64,000 nt of DNA, taken from UBA1181 sp963619325. GTDB lineage: Bacteria > Bacteroidota > Bacteroidia > Bacteroidales > Paludibacteraceae. The notes beneath the pieces were generated by a model. It had not been told where the DNA came from. It did not search any database and saw nothing but the letters and a program-made list of their open reading frames with translations. The stretch's first letter is position 1; each line of letters starts with the position of its first letter. Both the position numbers and the translations under genes were made by a program. Shown here in pieces: positions 52,384-61,348 of the stretch. The stretch is from NCBI GenBank assembly GCA_963619325.1, contig CAVEVQ010000007.1, forward strand, positions 13,147-77,146. The letters are read 5' to 3'.

Positions 52384-54942
52384 ATGAGTTTAAAGATTAA
52401 TCAATCAAACTATCCTACATGGAAGGAAGTTACAACTAAAGCCAAAATACCGGCTAAGTTGGAGAAACTCCAAGAGATTGCATACAATGTGTATTGGTCT
52501 TGGGACACGGAAGCAACAGATCTCTTCAAGGAGATTGATGCAGACCTTTGGGAAAAGAGCGGAAAGAATCCTGTGTTGTTCTTGAACAGCATTGACGCTG
52601 AGAAGATGGATTCCGTTCTGAAAAACAAGGAGTTGTTAACCAAGATTGATGGTGTTTATGCTAACTTCTCAAACTATGTGAATACGCCTAAAGACCCTAA
52701 AAAACCATCTGTTGCTTACTTCTCTATGGAGTATGGTTTGACAGATGTTTTGAAGATCTACTCTGGAGGTCTCGGAGTATTGGCAGGAGACTACGTAAAG
52801 GAGGCTAGCGATTGCAACATCAACATGACAGCAGTCGGATTCCTCTATCGTTATGGATACTTCACACAGACATTGTCAATGGATGGTGATCAGATCGCAA
52901 ACTACGAGCCTCAGAATTTCAACAACATTCCTGTAACGTTGATAAAAGACGCTAACGGAAACGCAGACCTTTTGGAGGTTCCATACCACGATCGTATCAT
53001 CTACGCCAACATCTGGAAAGTAGCGGTAGGACGCGTGAACCTTTACTTGATGGATACGGACATCGACAAGAACTCTGAGTTTGACCGTTCAATCACTCAC
53101 ACTTTGTATGGTGGAGATTGGGAGAACCGTTTAAAGCAAGAGTATTTACTCGGCATCGGAGGTATCATCATGTTGAAGAAGCTCGGCATCAAGCACGACA
53201 CATACCACTGCAACGAGGGACACGCCGCATTGATCAATGTGCAACGTTTGAACGACTACATCCACGATGAGGGTCTTTCATTCCGCGAGGCATTTGAGGT
53301 TGTGCGTTCATCATCACTCTATACAGTACACACACCAGTTCCTGCAGGACACGACAAGTTCGACGAGGGATTGTTCAGCAAATACATGTGGCACTACGCA
53401 GAGAAGCTCGGAATCTCATTTGATGAGCTAATGGATCTTGGACGTGAAAATCCAGGAGACAAGGGAGAGAAATTCTCTATGAGTGTGTTCGCATGCAATC
53501 TTTGCCAAGAAGTAAACGGTGTAAGCTGGTTGCATGGTGAAGTTTCTAAAAAAATGTTCGCTCCTATTTGGAAGGGATATTTCTGGGAAGAGTCTCACGT
53601 TGGATATGTAACCAATGGTGTCCATATGCCTTCATGGGCAGATCCTGCTTGGAGACAGTTGTATGAAGCAAACTTCGGAGGAAAATTCTACGGAGACCAG
53701 TCTAACGCCAAAATTTGGGAGAAGATTTACAGTGTTCCAGACGAAAAGATTTGGGAGACTCGTAAACTTTTGAAGAATAAGTTGATAGACTTCATCCGTG
53801 TTAAATACCGCGAGAGCTGGTTGCGCAATCAGGGCGACCCTCAACGTATCTTGTCAATTCTTGATAGTATCAACCCAAATGCGTTGACTATCGGATTTGG
53901 ACGACGTTTCGCGACATACAAACGTGCACACTTGTTGTTCACCGATTTGAAAAGACTTTCAGAGATTGTAAACAACCCTAACCGTCCTGTACAATTCATC
54001 TTCACAGGTAAAGCACACCCTGCAGATGGCGGAGGTAAAGGATTGATTAAGAGAATCATAGAGATATCAAGACAACCAGAGTTCCTCGGTAAGATTATTT
54101 TCTTGGAGAACTACGACATTGCATTGGCTAAGCGTCTAATTTCGGGTGTTGATATTTGGTTGAACACTCCTACTCGTCCGTTAGAAGCATCTGGAACATC
54201 AGGAGAGAAAGCCTTGATGAATGGTGTTGTCAATTTCTCAGTAAAAGACGGATGGTGGTATGAAGGATATCGTGAAGGAGCTGGATGGGCATTAACAGAA
54301 AAGCGTACCTACGACTATCAACCACACCAGGATCAGTTGGATGCTGCGACTATCTACAAAACATTGGAAAACGAGATTGTGCCAATGTATTACGCTACAA
54401 ACAGCAAGGGTTACTCACCAGAGTGGATTCAGACAATCAAGAACTCTATTGCGCAAATCGCTCCTAACTACACGATGAAACGTATGTTGGACGACTACAT
54501 TGAGCGTTTCTATGCTCCATTGGAGAAAAGGAAAGCGTTCGTTACAGCAAACAACTATGCTAAAGCGAAGGAGATTGCAGCATGGAAGGAGAAAGTTGCT
54601 GAAGGATGGGATGGTATTGAGATTGTCTCTGCAGTCGTATCAGACAAGTTGACTAACAACGCTGAGGTTGGAGACAACTATACTGCGGACGTTGTCGTAG
54701 ATACAAAGGGTCTCGGAGAGTGCGTAGGTGTTGATTTCGTGTCAATTCAAAAATTAGACAACCAAGAGAAGCTTGACGAGGCAAAGGAAATGACCCTTGT
54801 TAAGGCTGAAGGTTCTAAATTGTACTTCCACTTTGAGGATCGTGTGTCTAGCACTGGTATCTTCAAATATGCGTTCCGTATGTTCCCTAAGAGCAAAGAC
54901 TTGGCTCACCGTCAAGACTTCTGCTATGTACGTTGGTTCTAA
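52384..54942 (+). CDS. Alpha-glucan phosphorylase (GT35)
   Basis: 852 aa. N-terminal DUF3417-like region (YNVYWSWDTEATDLFKEID), then PSVAYFSMEYGLTDVLKIY, SGGLGVLAGDYVKEASD, KHDTYHCNEGHAALINVQRL and TVHTPVPAGHDKFD. The catalytic C-terminal half has GFGRRFATYKRAHLLFTD and RPLEASGTSGEKALMNGV with the PLP-binding lysine (GEKA), and a ~100-residue C-terminal beta extension. It releases glucose-1-phosphate from glycogen. The preceding synthase gene is its metabolic partner. Codon use looks more biased than neighbours, suggesting high expression. Confidence 0.94.
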   Translation: MSLKINQSNYPTWKEVTTKAKIPAKLEKLQEIAYNVYWSWDTEATDLFKEIDADLWEKSGKNPVLFLNSIDAEKMDSVLKNKELLTKIDGVYANFSNYVNTPKDPKKPSVAYFSMEYGLTDVLKIYSGGLGVLAGDYVKEASDCNINMTAVGFLYRYGYFTQTLSMDGDQIANYEPQNFNNIPVTLIKDANGNADLLEVPYHDRIIYANIWKVAVGRVNLYLMDTDIDKNSEFDRSITHTLYGGDWENRLKQEYLLGIGGIIMLKKLGIKHDTYHCNEGHAALINVQRLNDYIHDEGLSFREAFEVVRSSSLYTVHTPVPAGHDKFDEGLFSKYMWHYAEKLGISFDELMDLGRENPGDKGEKFSMSVFACNLCQEVNGVSWLHGEVSKKMFAPIWKGYFWEESHVGYVTNGVHMPSWADPAWRQLYEANFGGKFYGDQSNAKIWEKIYSVPDEKIWETRKLLKNKLIDFIRVKYRESWLRNQGDPQRILSILDSINPNALTIGFGRRFATYKRAHLLFTDLKRLSEIVNNPNRPVQFIFTGKAHPADGGGKGLIKRIIEISRQPEFLGKIIFLENYDIALAKRLISGVDIWLNTPTRPLEASGTSGEKALMNGVVNFSVKDGWWYEGYREGAGWALTEKRTYDYQPHQDQLDAATIYKTLENEIVPMYYATNSKGYSPEWIQTIKNSIAQIAPNYTMKRMLDDYIERFYAPLEKRKAFVTANNYAKAKEIAAWKEKVAEGWDGIEIVSAVVSDKLTNNAEVGDNYTADVVVDTKGLGECVGVDFVSIQKLDNQEKLDEAKEMTLVKAEGSKLYFHFEDRVSSTGIFKYAFRMFPKSKDLAHRQDFCYVRWF

Positions 54943-54955
54943 TTGATAAAACGAT

Positions 54956-54999
54956 AAAAAAGAAGAGAGCGAGGTAAAATCCTCGTTCTCTTCTTTTTT
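54956..54999 (+). terminator. Intrinsic terminator of the glycogen operon
   Basis: A 19-bp stem (54956-54974 with 54981-54999, one G-U pair), 6-nt loop, with an A-run before and a T-run after. It starts 13 bp after the phosphorylase stop. Confidence 0.85.
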
Positions 55000-55135
55000 A
55001 TATCACCACAACGAAACTAACAAGAAACAAATACACAAGTATGTTGAATGGTACTCAAGCAGTTTCACGAAAAATTGACTTGTTTTCCCTATAATGCCCA
55101 CGCACCCTACCAATAAATAACGTGAATGTTTTTTT

Positions 55136-56164
55136 TCAACGGTCAGAAGACAAATCAACATACTCTATTTCGGATCCATACAAAGATACTTCATCAAACT
55201 TCATTCTTTCTTTTATGGCCTTGATCGCTAATTCTGACTGATCTATTCCAATCCAATTTCGACCTAAAGAACTTGCGGCTTGCAATGTCGTCCCAGAACC
55301 ACTAAAAGGGTCAAGAACCAAACTGTCAACATTTGAAGATGTCTTGATGATTAGTTTTATAAAATCAATATTCTTCTCTGTTGGATAAAGTGGATATTGA
55401 GGGTCTTTATAGTCCAACCAAATATCCTGAACTCTTTTCCCTTCACTCATATCCGCATACACCTTCTTCCGGGGATTTCCATTCTCCGACCATTCTATCA
55501 ATCCTTCAGCATCCCATTGTTCTAAGATCTCTACATCCGTACGCCAATGCCTACCGGGAGGGGGCAATAATCCTTTAAATTTTTTGGGATTAGCCGTTTC
55601 TCCAGGGGCATGAATAGGAACGGTCGTATAGGGTCTACCATTAGAATCTATCTTTTTATACAATTTTTCAATGTCTTTGGCTGTATAAGGTTCTTTAGGT
55701 TCATTCCAAATTGGCTTGTCCGTTTTTGTATAGAAGAGAATCATATCTTTTATGTTTCCATATCCTATTCTTTTGAAATTCTTGGGATTACATTTGACTC
55801 TTGTTATATCATTCCTAAAATTCTCTATGCCAAAAACTTCGTCCATCATCACCTTTACATAATGACCAATTTTATAATCCGTGTGAAGGTAAAGGGAACC
55901 CCTATCAGAAAGCAGTTCCCTCATAAGCAACAAACGCTCTCTGATATAATTGACGAAGTCCATTCCCTGCAGTTTGTCGGAGTAAGCAATTTCTCCTTTT
56001 GACGAATTACTTATCGTCGAAGCTCTACCATCCGTAATCGTGAAATTACAATTCGTTGCAAACGGGGGATCTGTATAAATCAAATCTATTTTACCTTTTA
56101 ATTCTCTTGATTTTAACAAATAATCAAGAGCAAAAATATTATCTCCTTTGATTAGGGTATTCAT
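55136..56164 (-). CDS. Type II DNA methyltransferase, beta class
   Basis: 342 aa. Motif IV IYTDPPF is near the N-terminus (residues ~28-36), a long target-recognition region follows, and motif I LDPFSGSGTTLQAA sits near 290: the beta order (IV, then target region, then I), with DPPF suggesting N6-adenine methylation. Two further tracts, DRGSLYLHTDYKIGHYVKVMM and NWIGIDQSELA, are typical. It overlaps the upstream nuclease gene by the ATGA of start and stop (56161-56164). Recognition site unknown. Confidence 0.92.
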   Translation of the reverse strand: MNTLIKGDNIFALDYLLKSRELKGKIDLIYTDPPFATNCNFTITDGRASTISNSSKGEIAYSDKLQGMDFVNYIRERLLLMRELLSDRGSLYLHTDYKIGHYVKVMMDEVFGIENFRNDITRVKCNPKNFKRIGYGNIKDMILFYTKTDKPIWNEPKEPYTAKDIEKLYKKIDSNGRPYTTVPIHAPGETANPKKFKGLLPPPGRHWRTDVEILEQWDAEGLIEWSENGNPRKKVYADMSEGKRVQDIWLDYKDPQYPLYPTEKNIDFIKLIIKTSSNVDSLVLDPFSGSGTTLQAASSLGRNWIGIDQSELAIKAIKERMKFDEVSLYGSEIEYVDLSSDR

Positions 56165-56943
56165 TTTACATAGTTTAAAAAGGTTGGTAAAAGTAATGCA
56201 CTCATAATATTCAGATTTTTATGAATCGTTGTAATGTCTTTATACATTTTATTATTTCCTTCTACATACAGAACACCATCTAATACAGCTATTTTTATTG
56301 CCTTTGCTGGCGATTCTATTGTTGCTATTGCATCATTATACTGTGCATATTGATGACCTCCAAAATCGGTAAGAAACTTTGCCTCACCTATTATATACTT
56401 ACCAGAAATTCGAGCAATAAAGTCTAAACCTTTATTACGAAAATAATCAAGACGCTCATATGCAAAATCTTTCATTTCTTTATCGTTTTCACATAAAATT
56501 GCATCTTTCCTTGTCCTTGAGAATTCCTCAATATTCATTTTAGGAAATCCAAAATGTTTTCGCTCTACCCAATATTTGAACATTGGTCCAATCTGTCTAT
56601 TGCTTTCTTTAGGCTGACTGCATTTCTGAAATATTTCAGATAGATCCATCTCTCTCACTTCAGCAGCCAATCGCCTTATAGTTTGAGGATTTCTATTTAT
56701 AGCCTCCCTATCTCTTTTTAAATATGCCACATAACTGTCTTTTATCGGGAAGATTTCTAAATCTAACAGGCTATTTATCAAAGCCTTGTCACTCTTTCCA
56801 TTGTAGGCTTTTTCTACTTTATTCCATAATTCCTTATCAATATCTCTTATACCATTGGGGATAGTAGGATAAACCTTGAATAAATCATCCAGATACGACC
56901 TCTGTTGTGCATACGCAATACTCTGCTCTAAGAAAAAATTCAT
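56161..56943 (-). CDS. Probable type II restriction endonuclease
   Basis: 260 aa. Not matched to a named family by eye. Two features make it the nuclease: its start-stop overlap with the methyltransferase, and a PD-(D/E)xK-like core near residues 190-205, KGLDFIARISGKYIIGEAKF, with Asp and a GEAK pair. The following FGGHQYAQYNDAI fits an enzyme core. The N-terminal ~150 residues are helical. The nuclease comes first and the methyltransferase second, both from a TAnnTTTG box just behind the clpB terminator. Confidence 0.8.
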   Translation of the reverse strand: MNFFLEQSIAYAQQRSYLDDLFKVYPTIPNGIRDIDKELWNKVEKAYNGKSDKALINSLLDLEIFPIKDSYVAYLKRDREAINRNPQTIRRLAAEVREMDLSEIFQKCSQPKESNRQIGPMFKYWVERKHFGFPKMNIEEFSRTRKDAILCENDKEMKDFAYERLDYFRNKGLDFIARISGKYIIGEAKFLTDFGGHQYAQYNDAIATIESPAKAIKIAVLDGVLYVEGNNKMYKDITTIHKNLNIMSALLLPTFLNYVK

Positions 56944-56961
56944 CTCCTTTATCTATTTCAT

Positions 56962-56969
56962 CAAAATTA
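56962..56969 (-). promoter_or_regulatory. TAnnTTTG -7 promoter element for the R-M operon
   Basis: TAATTTTG on the minus strand, 18 bp upstream of the nuclease ATG and directly after the clpB terminator. Confidence 0.5.
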
Positions 56970-56975
56970 AAAAAT

Positions 56976-57019
56976 AAAACGGAGAGAGAAAAATCTTTCA
57001 ACTCTCCTCTCTCCGTTTT
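56976..57019 (-). terminator. Intrinsic terminator of clpB
   Basis: Perfect 13-bp stem (56976-56988 with 57007-57019, core ACGGAGAGAG) with a long 18-nt loop, followed on the minus strand by TTTTATTTTTT. It lies 46 bp past the clpB stop. Confidence 0.75.
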
Positions 57020-57065
57020 CTGTTAATTATTTTAATTAATTTTCAAATAATTGATTATCATAAAA

Positions 57066-59657
57066 TTAATTTTCAAACGCTAATCCTTCGCCTTTCTTCT
57101 CAACTACTATTGGCTTTTCCCGATTGACTGTCTGTGCCAACAACGCCTTAGACAGGTCATTGAGCAAATACTTCTGGATAACTCGCTTGATTGGTCTCGC
57201 ACCAAACTGAGGATCGTATCCTACCTCGGCGATGAAATTTCGAGCATCCTCTGTCACTCTCAACTCTACACCGTTGTCTTTCAACATCTTATAGATAGAA
57301 TCAATCTGCAAGTCAACAATTCTGCGAGTCTCAGCCTTCGACAATGGAGTAAACATGATAATCTCATCGATACGATTCAAGAATTCTGGTCGAATAGTTT
57401 GTTTCAACATATTCAAGACAGTATTCTTAGCATCCTCAATCACTTGATCATGGTTTGCTGGCGTCAAATTCTCAAATTTTTCACGAATAATATCCGACCC
57501 CAAATTAGAAGTCATAATGATAATCGTGTTCTTGAAGTTGACCAATCTTCCCTTGTTATCCGTCAATCGTCCATCGTCCAAAACCTGCAACAAAGTGTTG
57601 AACACGTCAGGATGGGCTTTTTCTATCTCATCAAACAAGACAACTGAGTATGGTTTACGTCGGATGGCTTCGGTCAACTGACCTCCCTCATCGTAACCAA
57701 CATATCCCGGAGGCGCTCCGATGAGTCGTGTAACGGAGAATTTCTCCTGATACTCTGACATATCGATTCTCGTCATCATACTCTCATCATCGAACAAAAA
57801 TTCTGCCAATGCCTTCGCTAACTCTGTTTTTCCTACACCTGTAGTACCTAAGAAAATGAACGAACCAATTGGTCGCTTAGGGTCTTGCAATCCAGCACGA
57901 CTACGACGGACGGCATCAGCCACAGCAGTAATCGCCTCATCCTGACCAACCACACGTTTGTGCAACTCCTCTTCCAAATGCAACAGTTTGTCTTTCTCGC
58001 TCTGTAACATCTTGGAAACTGGTATGCCTGTCCATTTAGAAACGACATCTGCAATATCATCTGCGCAAACCTCCTCTTTCACCAAAGCGGAGTTGGTTTG
58101 AATCTCAGCCAGTTTCTTCTTGATTTCCTCAATCTTAGCCTCCGCCTCCTTTATTCGACCATATCGGATCTCGGCTACTTTTCCGTAGTTACCTTCTCGC
58201 TCAGCGCGGTCGGCTTGGAAACGCAAATCCTCAATCTGACTCTTCAACTGTTGCTGTTCGTCAACCAACGATTTCTCAGAAGTCCACTTAGCACGAATCT
58301 GTTGAGCCTGTTCCTTCAACTCTGCAATCTCTTTGCCCAGTTGCTCCAACTTGGCAGTATCATTCTCACGTTTAATCGCCTCTCGCTCTATCTCCAACTG
58401 CTTAATCTCTCGCTCCTTATTATCCAACTCTTCAGGAGAAGAATTGATTTCCATACGAAGTTTTGCAGCCGCCTCATCAATCAAATCAATAGCCTTATCA
58501 GGCAAGAAACGGTCAGTGATATACCTTGTGGAAAGCTGAACGGCAGCAATGATTGCCTCATCCTTGATACGTACTTGGTGGTGGTTCTCATAACGCTCCT
58601 TCAATCCACGCAAAATAGAAATTGAATCTGCTTCATCAGGTTCGTTGACCATCACGATTTGGAAACGACGCTCCAACGCCTTATCCTTCTCAAAGTATTT
58701 CTGATACTCGTCGAGAGTAGTAGCTCCGATTGACCTCAGTTCGCCACGCGCCAAGGCTGGTTTCAAAATGTTGGCTGCATCCATTGCGCCGTCACCTTTG
58801 CCTGCACCCACCAAGGTATGGATCTCATCAATGAACAAGATAATCTCACCATTCGCCTTAATCACCTCGTTGACTACAGCCTTCAAACGCTCCTCAAACT
58901 CGCCTTTGTATTTCGCTCCGGCAATGATGGCACCCATATCCAAAGAGTAAATCTGTTTACTCTTCAGATTTTCAGGCACATCGCCACGCACAATACGTTG
59001 TGCAAGTCCCTCTGCAATAGCCGTTTTACCCGTACCAGGCTCACCAATCAAGATTGGGTTGTTTTTAGTACGACGACTCAAAATCTGTAATACCCTACGG
59101 ATTTCTTCGTCTCGACCAATCACAGGATCCAACTTGCCAGACCGCGCTTTTTCGTTCAAATTGATGGCGTAACGATTCAACGAATCATAATTGCCCTCTG
59201 CCGAAGCGTCAGTTACCTTATTGCCCTTTCTCAACTCCTGAATGGCTTGGCGAAGAGCCTTCTCTGTCAAACCAGCATCCTTCAACAAGGTGGAAACAGA
59301 ACTCTTTTCAACCAAAAGAGCCAACAGAATATATTCCAAAGAAACAAACTGATCGCCATCTTCTTTAGAAATGTTTTCTGCTTTTAAAAGAACTGCGTTT
59401 GCCTCATTAGACAAGTAAGGCTCGCCACCTCCACTCACCCTTGGCAAAGACTCCAACATCTTTTCAGAAGCAGTATTCAACATTGAAACATTCACACCCG
59501 TCTTGTTAAACAAGAACTGAGTAACATTATCACCTAACTTCAAGACGCTCCGAAGCAAGTGAACAGGCTCGATCGCCTGTTGATTCTTGCTTTGCGCAAG
59601 ATTCACGGACTCCCGAACGACCTCCTGACTTTTAATTGTATATTTATCGAAATTCAT
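57066..59657 (-). CDS. clpB: ATP-dependent chaperone ClpB
   Basis: 863 aa. N domain with two repeat helices (KSQEVVRESVNLAQ), NBD1 with Walker A IGEPGTGKTAI and LFIDEIHTLVGAG, the long ClpB-specific middle coiled coil (~410-520: REIKQLEIEREAIKRENDTA), and NBD2 with LGTTGVGKTELAKAL and VLFDEIEKAHPDVFN. It lacks the ClpP-binding loop of ClpA, so it disaggregates proteins with DnaK. Upstream, a CTGACAAATTGTCAG palindrome and a related copy 32 bp away may control it; no CIRCE element seen. Full length. Confidence 0.97.
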   Translation of the reverse strand: MNFDKYTIKSQEVVRESVNLAQSKNQQAIEPVHLLRSVLKLGDNVTQFLFNKTGVNVSMLNTASEKMLESLPRVSGGGEPYLSNEANAVLLKAENISKEDGDQFVSLEYILLALLVEKSSVSTLLKDAGLTEKALRQAIQELRKGNKVTDASAEGNYDSLNRYAINLNEKARSGKLDPVIGRDEEIRRVLQILSRRTKNNPILIGEPGTGKTAIAEGLAQRIVRGDVPENLKSKQIYSLDMGAIIAGAKYKGEFEERLKAVVNEVIKANGEIILFIDEIHTLVGAGKGDGAMDAANILKPALARGELRSIGATTLDEYQKYFEKDKALERRFQIVMVNEPDEADSISILRGLKERYENHHQVRIKDEAIIAAVQLSTRYITDRFLPDKAIDLIDEAAAKLRMEINSSPEELDNKEREIKQLEIEREAIKRENDTAKLEQLGKEIAELKEQAQQIRAKWTSEKSLVDEQQQLKSQIEDLRFQADRAEREGNYGKVAEIRYGRIKEAEAKIEEIKKKLAEIQTNSALVKEEVCADDIADVVSKWTGIPVSKMLQSEKDKLLHLEEELHKRVVGQDEAITAVADAVRRSRAGLQDPKRPIGSFIFLGTTGVGKTELAKALAEFLFDDESMMTRIDMSEYQEKFSVTRLIGAPPGYVGYDEGGQLTEAIRRKPYSVVLFDEIEKAHPDVFNTLLQVLDDGRLTDNKGRLVNFKNTIIIMTSNLGSDIIREKFENLTPANHDQVIEDAKNTVLNMLKQTIRPEFLNRIDEIIMFTPLSKAETRRIVDLQIDSIYKMLKDNGVELRVTEDARNFIAEVGYDPQFGARPIKRVIQKYLLNDLSKALLAQTVNREKPIVVEKKGEGLAFEN

Positions 59658-59807
59658 ACTCTATATAATTTTTTGCGTTTTACAATTTGTTGTCTATCAC
59701 AAAATACTAAACAATCTCTCCTCCTTCTTTATTTACGTTTCTTTCTCATCGCTTAACATCTACTTTGTTACAAAATTGATGCCACTCTATTATTACGATA
59801 TTCGCAA

Positions 59808-59853
59808 TGACAAATTGACACTGTATTTTTCAAATGCACTGACAAATTGTCAG
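59808..59853. promoter_or_regulatory. Paired TGACAAATTG operator-like sites upstream of clpB
   Basis: TGACAAATTGACA at 59808-59820 and the near-perfect palindrome CTGACAAATTGTCAG at 59839-59853, 32 bp (about three helical turns) apart and ~150-195 bp from the clpB ATG. Likely a regulator binding pair for clpB; the regulator is not identified. Confidence 0.45.
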
Positions 59854-60012
59854 ATTATCAATGTTTTATGTCAGAAGAAAGCACAAAAACAGCAACAACA
59901 GAATAATATAACTGAAGAACTATCTTGAAAATAAGTTCTTAAAAAAACAAAACAGACAAGCAAATAGCACGAAATTCCTTTTCGTATAGCCGTATGAGAA
60001 GAGAAAAAATCT

Positions 60013-60020
60013 TAATTTTG
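60013..60020 (+). promoter_or_regulatory. TAnnTTTG -7 promoter element for nusB
   Basis: TAATTTTG, 27 bp before the nusB ATG; it may drive the whole nusB-yajC-ybbR-coaE-SDR run. Confidence 0.55.
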
Positions 60021-60047
60021 CATTTGATTTCGTAGAATTAAGAAGAG

Positions 60048-60998
60048 ATGATAAACAGAAACCTACTCAGAATTAAAATCATCCAAATCCTTTATTCCTA
60101 TTATAAGAATAACAAGGAGGAAAATGATTTTACCGCGGCTCAGAACGAGCTGATGCAGAGCATAGACAAGACGTACGAATTGTACCACTACTTTTTCCAA
60201 TTGATAATCAACATCACGGAGTTGGCGAAAAAACGTCAAACAAGGAAATCGATTGCTGTTGCAGAGCGCGAGCTTTACGTAGCACTGGCAAACAATCGTT
60301 TTGTCAAACAATTAGAGCAGAATGAGGATTTAAAGAAATACATAGAAGAAAACGAAATCGACTGGTCTACAGAAGATCTCAACGCCACAGACGAGATTCT
60401 AAAGCAAATCATTGCCTCCGACATTCTCAAAGAATATATGAAGTCAGAACGCTCTTATAAAGAAGATAAAGAATTGTGGCGCAACATAGTAAAAAAACAA
60501 ATTTCTGAATGTGAGTTGCTTGGCAAAGAATTAGAGGACATGTGCATCTATTGGAATGATGACGCAGAAATTGTTCTGAGCTTCGTCAGCAAAACAATCC
60601 GTAATTTTGAAGAGGAAGCTGGAGCGAACCAACGCCTTATGCCTAAATACAGAGACAAAGAAGACGAGCGTTTCGCACTAAAGCTCTATAAAAATACGAT
60701 TTACAATGCCAACGAATACAAAGAGCTTATCACAAAACACATTCAAAATTGGGATGTTGACAGAGTCGCTTTCTTAGACATTATCATTATGCAGATGGCA
60801 TTGGCTGAGATTTGCTCTTTTCCATCCATTCCCGTAAATGTCTCTATGAGCGAATACCTTGAGTTGGCCAAGGCATACAGCACGCCACGAAGCAGCAATT
60901 TCGTCAACGGTGTGTTAGACGCTGTAGTAAAAGAGCTGCAGGCAGAAAATAAATTAACCAAAGTTGCTTATATTAGTAATTACAATAAAAACGATTAA
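60048..60998 (+). CDS. nusB: Transcription antitermination factor NusB, long form
   Basis: 316 aa, about twice the size of E. coli NusB. The N-terminal NLLRIKIIQILYSYYK resembles the start of NusB's first helix, then ~170 residues are a charged helical extension. The C-terminal third is NusB proper: RFALKLYKNTIYNANEYKELI, NWDVDRVAFLDIIIMQMALAE, ISMSEYLELAKAYSTPRSSNFV-like text and NGVLDAVVKEL. Long NusB is usual in Bacteroidota. It joins the rRNA antitermination complex with NusE/S10. yajC follows 2 bp later. Confidence 0.94.
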   Translation: MINRNLLRIKIIQILYSYYKNNKEENDFTAAQNELMQSIDKTYELYHYFFQLIINITELAKKRQTRKSIAVAERELYVALANNRFVKQLEQNEDLKKYIEENEIDWSTEDLNATDEILKQIIASDILKEYMKSERSYKEDKELWRNIVKKQISECELLGKELEDMCIYWNDDAEIVLSFVSKTIRNFEEEAGANQRLMPKYRDKEDERFALKLYKNTIYNANEYKELITKHIQNWDVDRVAFLDIIIMQMALAEICSFPSIPVNVSMSEYLELAKAYSTPRSSNFVNGVLDAVVKELQAENKLTKVAYISNYNKND

Positions 60999-61000
60999 AC

Positions 61001-61324
61001 ATGATTGAGGCTATAGTCTTACAAGCGCCGCAAGGTGGTCAGTCAGGATGGATGTCTATCTTAATGATGGTATTGATTTTCGTAGTGTTCTATTTCTTTA
61101 TGATTCGTCCGCAACAAAAGAAACAAAAGGAATTACAAAATTTCCGCGATTCTCTGATGGTGGGCGACAAAGTGCTTATCAACGGAGGCATCCAGGGGAA
61201 AATAAAGACCGTTAACGATGGCACTGTCGTAGTGGAAATCGCAAACAACGTCAACGTTACTGTGATGAAAGAAGCCATCATCGCCGACCCTACTTCCGTG
61301 AAAAGCGCAGAGGTTCAAAAATAA
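61001..61324 (+). CDS. yajC: Preprotein translocase subunit YajC
   Basis: 107 aa. One N-terminal helix (WMSILMMVLIFVVFYFFM) followed by the YajC signature IRPQQKKQKELQNFRDSLMVGD then KVLINGGIQGKI. It associates with SecDF-SecYEG at the inner membrane. It starts 2 bp after nusB and ends 24 bp before the YbbR-like gene, in a conserved Bacteroidota order. Confidence 0.95.
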   Translation: MIEAIVLQAPQGGQSGWMSILMMVLIFVVFYFFMIRPQQKKQKELQNFRDSLMVGDKVLINGGIQGKIKTVNDGTVVVEIANNVNVTVMKEAIIADPTSVKSAEVQK

Positions 61325-61348
61325 ATCTCATAAACATAGTTTTTGGAC

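Larger units (their letters stand above)
59658..60047. other. Intergenic region between clpB and nusB
   Basis: 390 bp, AT-rich, divergent. It contains two copies of a TGACAAATTG-type motif (59808-59820 and 59840-59852), an AAC/ACAGCAACAACAG stretch, and the nusB promoter box at 60013. No ORF or RNA gene convincing. Confidence 0.55.

Noticed and set aside
58098..58625. 175-codon open frame on the plus strand opposite clpB
   Set aside because: It is the antisense shadow of clpB, rich in Leu and Ser from reverse-read codons, with no promoter and no family resemblance.
59658..60047. CIRCE/HrcA element upstream of clpB
   Set aside because: No TTAGCACTC-N9-GAGTGCTAA. The palindrome present has a different sequence and is reported separately.
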